A stretch of 13,995 nucleotides of DNA. Origin: Nitrososphaera sp. Lineage in GTDB: Archaea; Thermoproteota; Nitrososphaeria; Nitrososphaerales; Nitrososphaeraceae. Location of the stretch: assembly GCA_025929855.1 (NCBI GenBank), contig JAICPK010000011.1:1-13995 (forward strand), read 5' to 3'. The number at the start of each line of letters is the position of its first letter. Positions within the stretch are counted from its first letter, which is position 1. Shown here one piece after another: positions 1-6,898 of the stretch. The notes beneath the pieces were generated by a model that ran no database searches, was not told where the DNA came from, and saw nothing but the letters and a program-made list of their open reading frames with translations. Made by a program: the position numbers and the translations under genes.

Positions 1-68
1 AATAATATATGGTCTAGCTATGTCTTGAATTCATCAGAGTCCTGTTCTATCGAAGAAATAAGTAGATC

Positions 69-530
69 TTGTATCATCATAATAATACAACAGATACAGC
101 TTTGAATATCCCCTCCGATGTTGAAGAATTCATAGAAAGAGCAAGAGTTGCAAGGTTAGCAACAATAGATGCTGAATTCAAGCCCCACTTGGTGCCAGTA
201 GTCTTTGTATTTGACGGCAACCATTTCTTTATACCATTAGACGAAAAAAGAAAAACAGCTAAACCTGAGAAATTAAAAAGGATAAGGAACATACAGGATA
301 ATCCTAACGTTGCCCTGCTGATCGACGAATATAGTGAAGATTGGACAAAATTGGCCTTTGTAATGATACAAGGGAAGGCATCGGTCGCAAGCAAAACAGA
401 AGGAAACATTCAGGTGAGGGAAGCTTACAAAAAGCTGATGACAAAATATATTCAATATCAAAAGGTGGGGGTAGGGGAAATGTGTATCATAATAACACCA
501 AAGAAAGTAGCGTCATGGAGCAATTCCTGA
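69..530 (+). CDS. PPOX-fold, probable F420-dependent enzyme (Rv0121-like)
   Basis: This is a 153-residue split-barrel flavin/deazaflavin-binding protein of the pyridoxamine 5'-phosphate oxidase superfamily. The pattern RVARLATID (residues 26-34), then PHLVPVVF, then a DEYSEDWTKL block (86-95), resembles the Rv0121-type class thought to bind coenzyme F420 rather than FMN. Such enzymes probably perform cytosolic redox reactions on small molecules, but the substrate is unknown. An in-frame TAG at 63-65 rules out an earlier start. The first usable start is TTG at 69, with a second TTG at 102 that would remove an Asn/Thr-rich leader of 11 residues; the first clear family residues begin soon after, so both fit. 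The AT-rich run at 1-10 could hold its TATA box, but this is weak. It converges on an LLM-class oxidoreductase, so two likely F420 enzymes sit tail to tail. The family is fairly sure; the cofactor is inferred. Confidence 0.8.
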   Translation: MYHHNNTTDTALNIPSDVEEFIERARVARLATIDAEFKPHLVPVVFVFDGNHFFIPLDEKRKTAKPEKLKRIRNIQDNPNVALLIDEYSEDWTKLAFVMIQGKASVASKTEGNIQVREAYKKLMTKYIQYQKVGVGEMCIIITPKKVASWSNS

Positions 531-546
531 ATTTGAAACGATGCAA

Positions 547-552
547 TTTTTT
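547..552 (+). terminator. T6 run after PPOX gene
   Basis: A run of six T residues lies 17 nt past the stop of the plus-strand PPOX gene, in the 46-bp gap before the end of the opposing gene. Archaeal RNA polymerase commonly terminates at short oligo-T tracts without a hairpin, and no hairpin is seen here. The assignment rests only on this tract and its position. Confidence 0.4.
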
Positions 553-576
553 GTTTCCAATGATGATAATAGTTTC

Positions 577-1515
577 TTATCTGGCAAATCTAGCAAGCTG
601 CTTTGTTACATCCATCATCTCTTTCACATCTCTGCCTATTGGAGAAAAGGCATAACCAAAAATTATATGCTCTGCTCCCATTGCTTTGATTCGCTCTACA
701 TCACTTCCAATTTGGTCGATGGTGCCAGTCAATGGCGATCTCTGCTGGTTGGACGAAGAAGTTGAAGAAGAGTCTAGCACATTTGGATATGATAAAACAA
801 TTATACGAATATTTGATAGATCCTTGTTTGCCTTTCTTGCACTTTCTCTTAACCCGTTTATAGCCTGTTCCTGCTGTTCCAATGATACAGAGCCAGCAAT
901 TGGTATCCAACCATCTGCATAGTTTACTATTCGTGGGAAGGTCTTTGGAGTGTATCCTCCAAGTAGTATTGGTGGATGTGGCTTTTGTACAGGCTTAGGG
1001 CCAATTTTTGAAGCTGGTATATTGTAGAATTGACCTTTAAACTCGACCACGTCATCTGTCCAAATTCGTTTTAGCACTTGCATGTATTCGTCAGCCCTTG
1101 CTCCTTTCTGTCTGTAAGGTATGCCCGAAGCGTCATACTCATCTTTTGACCATCCAATTGCAAGACCGGCAATAACCCTCCCACCCGAAAAGATATCAAG
1201 TGTAGCAAATCTTCTTGCCAGTATGACAGGGTTCTGAAACAGCATATCAATTATACTAGTTCCTAAGGAAATTCGGTCGGTATTGGCTGCTAAGTACGTA
1301 AGCGTCTCCAGCGGATCGAGTATATTTTGGTATTCGACTGGTATGGGAGCATTAGGTACTCCCCCATAGGGTGTCTGGGGCTTGAGCGGCCACAGAAGGC
1401 GGTCGAATACCCAAACAGAATCTAGACCTACTTTTTCAGCCTCCTTTCCAATATGCAGGACGTTTTCTCTTGTTGCAGATTCTCCAGTTTGTGGCAAGAC
1501 TATTCCAACTTTCAT
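577..1515 (-). CDS. LLM-class F420-dependent oxidoreductase
   Basis: This 312-residue protein has the TIM-barrel layout of luciferase-like monooxygenase relatives that use F420 (TIGR03619-like group). It begins MKVGIVLPQTG, followed by a VGLDSVWVFDRL stretch (29-40), LGTSIIDMLFQNPVILARR (84-102) and the diagnostic GGRVIAGLAIGW segment (111-122). PILLGG (182-187) and DGWIPI (201-206) follow. Enzymes of this class transfer hydride between F420 and organic substrates in the cytosol; the substrate cannot be told from sequence. A Ser-rich insert at about 248-260 interrupts the C-terminal part and is probably a surface loop. The start is ATG, with a TATA-like element 31-38 nt upstream, so the mRNA should have a very short leader. 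It is transcribed alone, divergently from the thiamine gene across a long spacer, and ends 46 bp from the opposing PPOX gene. Confidence 0.88.
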   Translation of the reverse strand: MKVGIVLPQTGESATRENVLHIGKEAEKVGLDSVWVFDRLLWPLKPQTPYGGVPNAPIPVEYQNILDPLETLTYLAANTDRISLGTSIIDMLFQNPVILARRFATLDIFSGGRVIAGLAIGWSKDEYDASGIPYRQKGARADEYMQVLKRIWTDDVVEFKGQFYNIPASKIGPKPVQKPHPPILLGGYTPKTFPRIVNYADGWIPIAGSVSLEQQEQAINGLRESARKANKDLSNIRIIVLSYPNVLDSSSTSSSNQQRSPLTGTIDQIGSDVERIKAMGAEHIIFGYAFSPIGRDVKEMMDVTKQLARFAR

Positions 1516-1545
1516 AAGAAATACAAAGGAAAATAGTTCAACGGA

Positions 1546-1574
1546 GTATTAAAGGAGTTTCAGAACCAGTTCTG
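1546..1574 (-). promoter_or_regulatory. Putative promoter with inverted repeat for LLM oxidoreductase
   Basis: Read on the minus strand, TTTAATAC (1553-1546) lies 31-38 nt before the ATG of the oxidoreductase and is preceded by AAACTCC, a plausible BRE. Directly upstream is the inverted repeat CAGAACCAGTTCTG (1561-1574; 6-bp arms, 2-bp spacer). A factor bound there would abut the TFB contact site. The position is suggestive, but no regulator is known. Confidence 0.4.
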
Positions 1575-1971
1575 AGGATTTTGGTAGTTGTCTGTTAGTA
1601 GTCTGTTTTTACGTGGATAAACTACCGATTGGCATTATATTTCTCTCTGATACCTCCGAAGAATTTCAGTAATCATCATGCATATATGCTGCCTAGCAGC
1701 TCAATTCGTCTTTGCTGATATAGTGGGATTGGTGGTTAAAATTATCACCACCACTACTACTGGCACTTGCAACGAATGTAGTAAATACATTGATGATTCT
1801 GTGATGTTTGTTTAATTGAATCCAGCAATGCTATAGTCATAAGCTAATCCTCAAATAGAATAATTGAAACCCGCATTTGCTGTAGGCCAAATAGCTACTG
1901 CTGACATGGTCGTCTAGCATAATAAACCATGAAGCTATATATGAAAAATATCCTTTGAATTACTACGATTG

Positions 1972-2008
1972 ATAAAATTGTTCTAAGAAATAGATAGATG
2001 TCTATCTA
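1972..2008 (+). promoter_or_regulatory. Putative thiDN promoter and operator palindrome
   Basis: TAGATAGA (1991-1998) and TCTATCTA (2001-2008) form a perfect 8-bp inverted repeat around a TG spacer, 48 bp before the GTG of thiDN. ATAAAATT at 1972-1979 would set transcription start near 2000-2005, so the palindrome would cover the start site, as a repressor operator does. Archaeal thiamine genes are known to be controlled by ThiR, an HTH protein with a ThiN-type sensor domain. Whether this site belongs to such a regulator is inference. Confidence 0.4.
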
Positions 2009-2056
2009 GAATTGTCCAAGAAAGATTGAAAAGCCTATTACCTTTACCATTCTGAG

Positions 2057-3397
2057 GTGAAGATCGCACTATCAATTGCCGGTAGCGACTCAGGGGCAGG
2101 TGCAGGAATACAAGCTGACTTAAAGACGTTTTCTGCACTTGACGTTTATGGATGCACTGCGATAACTGCAATAACGGCACAGAATACAAAGCACGTAGTC
2201 GAGATATTCGAGATATCACCGTCAATGGTGGAACAGCAGATAAGATCAGTTATGATGGATATGCGGCCAAATGCCATCAAGATAGGTATGGTGTATAGTA
2301 CTCCAATAATAGACGCAGTTTACCGTTCACTCAAAAAAACAACATCTAAGATTCCAATAGTGCTTGATCCAATTCTTGCCGCAGGCACTGGTGCCAAACT
2401 ACTCCGCAGAGAAGCATACAAATCGTTTGTATCAAAACTGGTACCTTTATCCACTCTAATAACTCCAAATAGGATGGAAGCTGAAAAACTTGCAGACACG
2501 GTGATTAAGACAGAGAATGACGCTATTGAAGCTGCTAAACAGATCAAAAAGTTAGGAGCAGAAAACGTCATTGTTAAGGGCGGCCACTTTGGGTCTGCAC
2601 ATGTGACTGACTTGCTGGTTGACACCAAGGACACCATCACTAGATTCACAAACCCTCGGCTAGAGATGAGGGAAATCCACGGCTCAGGCTGCAACTTTTC
2701 CTCCGCAGTCACAGCATATATTACAAAAGGCATGGCACTTACGGACGCCTGCAGAATGGCAAATGAATATGTACATACTGCCATCAGAAATGCAGTAAAA
2801 ATAGGGAGGGGTTTGCCCATAGCTAACCCGCTTTCAGCTGTCTATCGTGATGCCAATCGCTACCATACCCTGTCGGAACTACAACATGCAGCAGAGCAGG
2901 TCAGCATGCTTGATGGCTTTTATAGGCTAATACCTGAGACACAGAGCAATTTTGCTTATGCTCTCTTGAATGCATCCGATATATCAGATGTAGCAGCGGT
3001 GCGAGGAAGAATAATCAAGATCGAGAATACCGCCGCACCTGCTTCATACATCAAGTTTGGTGCCTCCAGCCATGTCGCATCGGCAGTACTTGCATACATG
3101 AGTGTCAACCCTGACTTCAGGTCTGCAATCAACATCAGATTTGATGAAAAAATTGTGGATGTGTGCAAGTCACTGTTCTCTGTGGCAAGCTACAACAGAA
3201 GCAAAGAACCGAAAAAGATCAAAAGAAAAGAAGGGTCTACTGTAGCGTGGGGAATCCTTGCTGCGCTTTCAAAGAATCCCCTAGCAGACGTCATTTATCA
3301 TACAGGCGATATTGGAAAAGAGCCAATGATAAGCCTGTTTGGAAGAAATCCTACCGAAGTCGTAAACAAGATCAAAGCAATATTGAAAAATTATTGA
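2057..3397 (+). CDS. thiDN: ThiD-ThiN fusion: HMP-P kinase / thiamine-phosphate synthase
   Basis: This bifunctional enzyme of 446 residues makes the pyrimidine part of thiamine and joins it to the thiazole. Residues 1-265 are the ribokinase-fold HMP/HMP-P kinase: GSDSGAGAGIQAD (9-21), DPILAAGTGAKLL (104-116), TPNRMEAEKL (136-145), VKGGH (173-177) and the anion-hole/catalytic segment HGSGCNFSSA (208-217, Cys212). Most ThiD proteins read GTGCT there, so Thr to Ser and Thr to Asn are mild variants. Residues 285-446 are the ThiN thiamine-phosphate synthase: LIPETQSN (291-298), KFGASSHVA (333-341), EGSTVAWG (392-399) and GDIGKEPMISLFG (417-429). ThiN replaces bacterial ThiE in many archaea. The start is GTG at 2057, which gives the usual MKIALSIAGSDS beginning. 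Upstream lies a palindrome that may be an operator. The next gene follows after 55 bp but has its own TATA box. Confidence 0.95.
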   Translation: MKIALSIAGSDSGAGAGIQADLKTFSALDVYGCTAITAITAQNTKHVVEIFEISPSMVEQQIRSVMMDMRPNAIKIGMVYSTPIIDAVYRSLKKTTSKIPIVLDPILAAGTGAKLLRREAYKSFVSKLVPLSTLITPNRMEAEKLADTVIKTENDAIEAAKQIKKLGAENVIVKGGHFGSAHVTDLLVDTKDTITRFTNPRLEMREIHGSGCNFSSAVTAYITKGMALTDACRMANEYVHTAIRNAVKIGRGLPIANPLSAVYRDANRYHTLSELQHAAEQVSMLDGFYRLIPETQSNFAYALLNASDISDVAAVRGRIIKIENTAAPASYIKFGASSHVASAVLAYMSVNPDFRSAINIRFDEKIVDVCKSLFSVASYNRSKEPKKIKRKEGSTVAWGILAALSKNPLADVIYHTGDIGKEPMISLFGRNPTEVVNKIKAILKNY

Positions 3398-3417
3398 CTT
3401 TGTATAGTTCAATCTAT

Positions 3418-3429
3418 GTTATATATAAC
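3418..3429 (+). promoter_or_regulatory. TATA-box palindrome for the nucleotidyltransferase pair
   Basis: GTTATATATAAC is a perfect 12-bp palindrome containing a strong TATA box, 24-35 nt before the ATG at 3453. Archaeal transcription starts about 25 nt after the TATA box, so the transcript would begin at or within a few bases of the start codon, meaning it is leaderless. This promoter would drive both the nucleotidyltransferase and the GlmU-like gene separately from thiDN. Confidence 0.6.
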
Positions 3430-3452
3430 AGAACTGAAAAAAGACACAAAGC

Positions 3453-4160
3453 ATGAAAGCGGTAATTCTGGCAGGTGGGTTGGGTACAAGACTCCAGCCC
3501 TATACATTCTTCATTCCAAAGCCAATGCTCCCACTTGGCAATAAGCCTCTCCTTGAATATATTATAGAGTGGTTGAAGAATGCTGGCGATATCGACCACA
3601 TTGTCATTTGCGTCAGCTATCTTCATCGAACAATAGAAGACTATTTCGAGGACGGCAACCGATTTGGAGTCAAGATTGAGTACGCAAGATCCGAACGTCC
3701 GCTTGCAACAGCAGGCCAGCTTAAGACTGCCGAAAGGTTGCTTGAAGATGACTCGTTCGTGTGTGTCTATGGAGATTCTGTCTATGAGTTCAATTTGCGC
3801 AAGATGATAAGGCAGCATAAGGACTCAAAGGCGTTTGTCACCATGGCGCTTCTACAGTACTCTACTAAACTAAAGTATGGATTTATCGACATTAATGGTC
3901 AGGATAGAGTCACCTCATGGCGTGAAAAGCCTGAGATAAGCGGCCTGATAAATATCGGCTCTTACATTATGGAATCGCAGTTTTTGAAGATAATACCCAA
4001 GTCCTCATCATTTGGGATGGATGATGCGGTAAGGAAGGCGCTGGAGCAAAGGAGGACTGTCAAAGGATTTAGGATCGATAGCGGTTTTATCGACATTGGT
4101 GACAAAAAATCGTACTTGGATGCGTACAAGCAGTATGTAAGCAAGCTGGGCAAAATATAG
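3453..4160 (+). CDS. Sugar-phosphate nucleotidyltransferase
   Basis: This 235-residue member of the NTP_transferase family (RmlA/GlmU-N/ManC-like) joins a sugar 1-phosphate to an NTP to give an NDP-sugar and pyrophosphate. The N-terminal signature GGLGTRLQPYT (8-18) with PKPMLPLGNKPLLE (22-35) forms the nucleotide and phosphate site. GDS (107-109) supplies the metal-binding Asp, EKP (158-160) and NIGSYIM (167-173) line the sugar pocket, and IDIGDKKSYL (213-222) closes the domain. In the ERPLATAGQL segment (81-90) the usual GTAG reads ATAG. There is no C-terminal hexapeptide domain, so it is the short single-domain form. The exact sugar and base cannot be read; UTP, dTTP or GTP are all possible. 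Its TAG stop is followed at once by the ATG of the GlmU-like gene, which suggests translational coupling and that the two act in one pathway. Confidence 0.88.
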   Translation: MKAVILAGGLGTRLQPYTFFIPKPMLPLGNKPLLEYIIEWLKNAGDIDHIVICVSYLHRTIEDYFEDGNRFGVKIEYARSERPLATAGQLKTAERLLEDDSFVCVYGDSVYEFNLRKMIRQHKDSKAFVTMALLQYSTKLKYGFIDINGQDRVTSWREKPEISGLINIGSYIMESQFLKIIPKSSSFGMDDAVRKALEQRRTVKGFRIDSGFIDIGDKKSYLDAYKQYVSKLGKI

Positions 4161-5432
4161 ATGAGTATTGCCCTCTTTGAGGATTCACATTGGCAAAACT
4201 TTGAGCCAATTTCACTTACAAAGGCCACATTTGACATTAAGGTAGGAGCAAAGAGCTTTTTTGAAGAGCACAAGCTGACACCAGAAATTCTGCTTACAAG
4301 AGAGTATCTTGCATGTGTTACAGCCGAGAGACACCCTAACTGCAAGGTAAACCCAAGCTCGATAAGTAGCGATACTGTGTTTGTTAATGGGCTAATGCAC
4401 CCTGGGGCAATCTCTCCTGACCGCCTGTTCAAACTAAATCACACCTTTGCCATAACTACCAACAGCAGCAACAGAAGACTGCTTCTTGCGAGACTTAACG
4501 ACAAAGACATAGAATATCTGCAGGATTGCGTTACAGCAGGCAAGAGCATAGATGTTAAGAAACTAAAAGTGGAAAAATTGACCAATTTGGAAGATCAAGA
4601 CACTCAGGGGATCCTCTCAGAGCCTTGGGATATAATCAGTGTTCTTGAAAATTCCCTTGCAACGCAGGTTTCTACTATGAAAAACGAAATGCAGTTAGGA
4701 CAAGAGATCGCAGTTACTGGCAACAACATTGTAGCGCTTGGGAGAAATGCCTCCGTAGAGGTTGGAACTGTGCTTGATGTAAGATATGGAGGTATATACA
4801 TAGGGCCGGGAGCCCATGTTGCGGCAAGCAGGATAGTCGGCCCAGCATATATTGATGGAATGGCGCAGGTTAAGCAGTTCACTATCATTGAAGCTAGCTA
4901 CATTGGCTACAACTGCAGAATTGGGGGCGAAGTAGAACACTCTGTCATCTCTGATCATACGAACAAAGCCCATGCGGGATTCATAGGCCATTCCTATATT
5001 GGCGAATGGGTAAACATTGGTGCTATGACCACGACATCGGATCTAAAGATGACATACGGAAACATCAAGATGAGCAGTGGCAAGAACAAGAAAATTGATA
5101 CTGGTCAAAACAAGCTGGGGTCATTTTTCGCAGACATGGTCAAGACATCAATTGGCACTCTTATTTACAGTGGCAGACGGATCGGCGTTTCTTCTCACTT
5201 GCATGGCCTTGTCGCACAAGACGTGCCAAGCTTCACTATCTATGGCACAAGTATAGGAGCAAGAAATGTCGAACTGCAGATTAATTCGATAATAGAAACT
5301 CAGAGGAAGATGATGAGGCGCCGTAACCAGATGATGACCAAAGCGTATGAACAGATGATAAAGGATTTATTTTCCATAACTGCACCAGATAGAAAGCGGA
5401 CCGGTGTCAGGAGAGGCAAGTTTGCCCTCTAG
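4161..5432 (+). CDS. GlmU-like nucleotidyltransferase / left-handed beta-helix acyltransferase
   Basis: This 423-residue protein matches the unusual GlmU class with an NTP_transf_4-type front end. Residues 1-35 (ALFEDSHWQNFEPISLTKA...IKVGAKSFFEE) follow the pattern of that domain, where PLT-RP...LR-G is usual. Here the arginines are replaced (LTKA, IKVG), which may weaken or abolish nucleotidyl transfer. Residues 186-365 are hexapeptide repeats forming a left-handed beta-helix: NNIVALGRNASVEVG, GGIYIGPGAHV (210-220), SYIGYNCRIGG (246-256), GFIGHSYIGEWVNIGAM (273-289) and YSGRRIGVSSHLHG (336-349). These are typical of sugar N-acetyltransferases acting with acetyl-CoA. The basic tail (380-420) is probably disordered. 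It directly abuts the canonical nucleotidyltransferase gene upstream. A likely scheme is that the neighbour activates the sugar phosphate while this protein acetylates it. Two bases separate its stop from that of the opposing epimerase-like gene. Confidence 0.82.
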   Translation: MSIALFEDSHWQNFEPISLTKATFDIKVGAKSFFEEHKLTPEILLTREYLACVTAERHPNCKVNPSSISSDTVFVNGLMHPGAISPDRLFKLNHTFAITTNSSNRRLLLARLNDKDIEYLQDCVTAGKSIDVKKLKVEKLTNLEDQDTQGILSEPWDIISVLENSLATQVSTMKNEMQLGQEIAVTGNNIVALGRNASVEVGTVLDVRYGGIYIGPGAHVAASRIVGPAYIDGMAQVKQFTIIEASYIGYNCRIGGEVEHSVISDHTNKAHAGFIGHSYIGEWVNIGAMTTTSDLKMTYGNIKMSSGKNKKIDTGQNKLGSFFADMVKTSIGTLIYSGRRIGVSSHLHGLVAQDVPSFTIYGTSIGARNVELQINSIIETQRKMMRRRNQMMTKAYEQMIKDLFSITAPDRKRTGVRRGKFAL

Positions 5433-5434
5433 TG

Positions 5435-6898
5435 TTACATGTAGTTAAGTCCCTGACTTTCCTTCCACAGTCCCAGCCTCTGGTGCAGCCAGGGGTAAAA
5501 GTTCGCATCGCCATTTTCAAATTCTTTCTTGATTATTCGGATGATTTTCTTTGAAACATCTCCTGGTGTACCGTATATCTGCTTCTTGTGTCGAAGCTTC
5601 AGTCCCAATCCTTCTTCTCTATTGGAAGCCTCTTTAACCATAGATACTATCCAACTCGCGCTCAGGGGGGGGACAAGTATGTTACTCTGTGCATCAAATA
5701 TCGTTTCTGGCCTGTCAGTATTGAGCCTGACAGTCATAGATGTTATTTTAGGAAAGTAGAGTAGCTCCTCTTGCATTGAGCCAGAATCCGTCATTTCGGC
5801 CCAGCAATGTCCGCTGTCAAGGAATTCTATGACATGTGCGTATTCTTTCCATAAAGGCGTCATTAATAATTTTTCTGGATACTGCTCGGCAAGGCTATGC
5901 AATTTGAATTCAAGATCGTATTGCTTGAGTGCAGCTACAGTGGCGTTTAGCAAAACTAGGACAACTTTCTTGTCTGTGTTCTTGATAAGTTCCACAAGTC
6001 CCTCAATAATTGACATAAAGCGATTCTTTGTCAAGTTCTCTCGCCTATGAATGTCCATCCTTATCCAGTCGCCTCTTTCAAGTTGAGGATAAAAAGTAAA
6101 GATGCTCTGCTGGGGTCTCTCTTTTCTCTTGATATGGATCGCATCCACCACCGAGTTGCCTACAACATAGACAAAGTTCTCCGGATATCCTTCCCTCACT
6201 AGATTATCCTTGTTAAGCTTAGTTGGAGCAAAGAAAAACTGTGTGCCTGCTGAACATATCCACGTATCAATCTGCTCAGGAAAGGGTTCTTCCCTCGCAA
6301 TAAACCATTTGCCGTCAAATTGACTGCCCACAAATTTTTGTATCTCCGGTCTTGTCGGTTCTCGTCCTGTCTTTAGCAACTTTATGGCTTCGGGGCTCAT
6401 GGAACGGAGGCCTGCCTCATTCTGCCCAACCTTCTGACCCATGCCAAAAACCCATGCAAGCGGGGCAATGCCTGCAACCAGTGTATCGCCATGCACTATC
6501 GGGAGGAGAGACTCAGTCTCAAAGTGCTTCTTGCAGTACCTGCCGAATGAGCCGAATTTGATTATTAGCTCACTTGCCTTTTCCATTAAGTCTCCACGTA
6601 TCTGGAGGTTGCAGCCAACAAACTTCTGAAGGTGGAACTCTTCTATGCCGAATCTGAGAACTTCGTCAAAATGTTGACCTGTGTCAACGACAAATACCGG
6701 AAGCTTTTCCCTTACTGCTTCAAGTACAAGCGGAGCCTGCTTGTAAAAATCTGGTTTAGTGCCAGTGACTATTGCAAGCACAGGGCTTTTGTCTCTTCGA
6801 GCCTTGTCAAAAACGGATTGGACGTTGTCTGACACCTCAATAGGCAACGGGTTCGTTGACACATGGATTTCCTTAAAGCCACTGGTATTCTTTCTCAA
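5435..6898 (-). CDS. Divergent UDP-GlcNAc 2-epimerase-like protein
   Basis: This 487-residue GT-B-fold protein is related to WecB/MnaA, which interconvert UDP-GlcNAc and UDP-ManNAc. Recognisable blocks are VTGTKPDFYKQAP (44-56), DTGQHFDEVLRFG (72-84), HGDTLVAG (136-143), EAGLR (161-165), PFPEQ (205-209), FAPTKLNKDNLVREG (223-237), GNSVVDA (247-253), DIHRREN (282-288), DSGSMQEE (371-378) and RLNTDRPETI (391-400). Catalytic-type residues survive: the EAGLR Glu, the PE Glu and the HRREN His. Several features differ from usual family members: GTRPE reads GTKPD, the His before EAGLR is Gln-Asn, the HPNP segment reads LNAT, about 30 extra residues lie between EAGLR and PFPE, and the N-terminal extension is about 38 residues. 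The start is TTG at 6898, within a 4-base TTGA overlap with the membrane-protein stop upstream; GTG at codon 13 is an alternative. The substrate may differ from UDP-GlcNAc. Confidence 0.85.
   Translation of the reverse strand: MRKNTSGFKEIHVSTNPLPIEVSDNVQSVFDKARRDKSPVLAIVTGTKPDFYKQAPLVLEAVREKLPVFVVDTGQHFDEVLRFGIEEFHLQKFVGCNLQIRGDLMEKASELIIKFGSFGRYCKKHFETESLLPIVHGDTLVAGIAPLAWVFGMGQKVGQNEAGLRSMSPEAIKLLKTGREPTRPEIQKFVGSQFDGKWFIAREEPFPEQIDTWICSAGTQFFFAPTKLNKDNLVREGYPENFVYVVGNSVVDAIHIKRKERPQQSIFTFYPQLERGDWIRMDIHRRENLTKNRFMSIIEGLVELIKNTDKKVVLVLLNATVAALKQYDLEFKLHSLAEQYPEKLLMTPLWKEYAHVIEFLDSGHCWAEMTDSGSMQEELLYFPKITSMTVRLNTDRPETIFDAQSNILVPPLSASWIVSMVKEASNREEGLGLKLRHKKQIYGTPGDVSKKIIRIIKKEFENGDANFYPWLHQRLGLWKESQGLNYM

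Larger units (their letters stand above)
1516..2056. other. 541-bp divergent spacer without a convincing gene
   Basis: This AT-rich stretch separates the start of the LLM oxidoreductase from the start of thiDN. It holds the putative promoter/inverted repeat at 1546-1574, a GCATATATGC palindrome (1680-1689), a possible hairpin with 7-bp arms TGGTGGT/ACCACCA (1730-1736 and 1747-1753), a TATA-like CTATATATG (1935-1943), a second TATA-like ATAAAATT (1972-1979) and an 18-bp inverted repeat (1991-2008). Plus-strand frame 1678-1815 could encode 45 residues including a CNEC motif, but it has no clear promoter or other support. I see no tRNA, no C/D-box pair and no TPP riboswitch core. Confidence 0.5.

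Noticed and set aside
7..19. The 13-mer ATATGGTCTAGCT at 7-19 also occurs at 7393-7405, both upstream of genes.
   Set aside because: A single shared 13-mer is expected about once by chance in a window of this size, and the flanks do not match.
559..565. ATGATGA-like C-box sequences here and at 10534-10540 suggested C/D-box sRNAs.
   Set aside because: No D box (CTGA) at suitable spacing and no second C'/D' pair; the second lies inside the 57-residue gene.
1730..1753. TGGTGGT/ACCACCA hairpin as a terminator or riboswitch element.
   Set aside because: No T tract follows on either strand, it follows no gene end, and the TPP riboswitch core sequences are absent.
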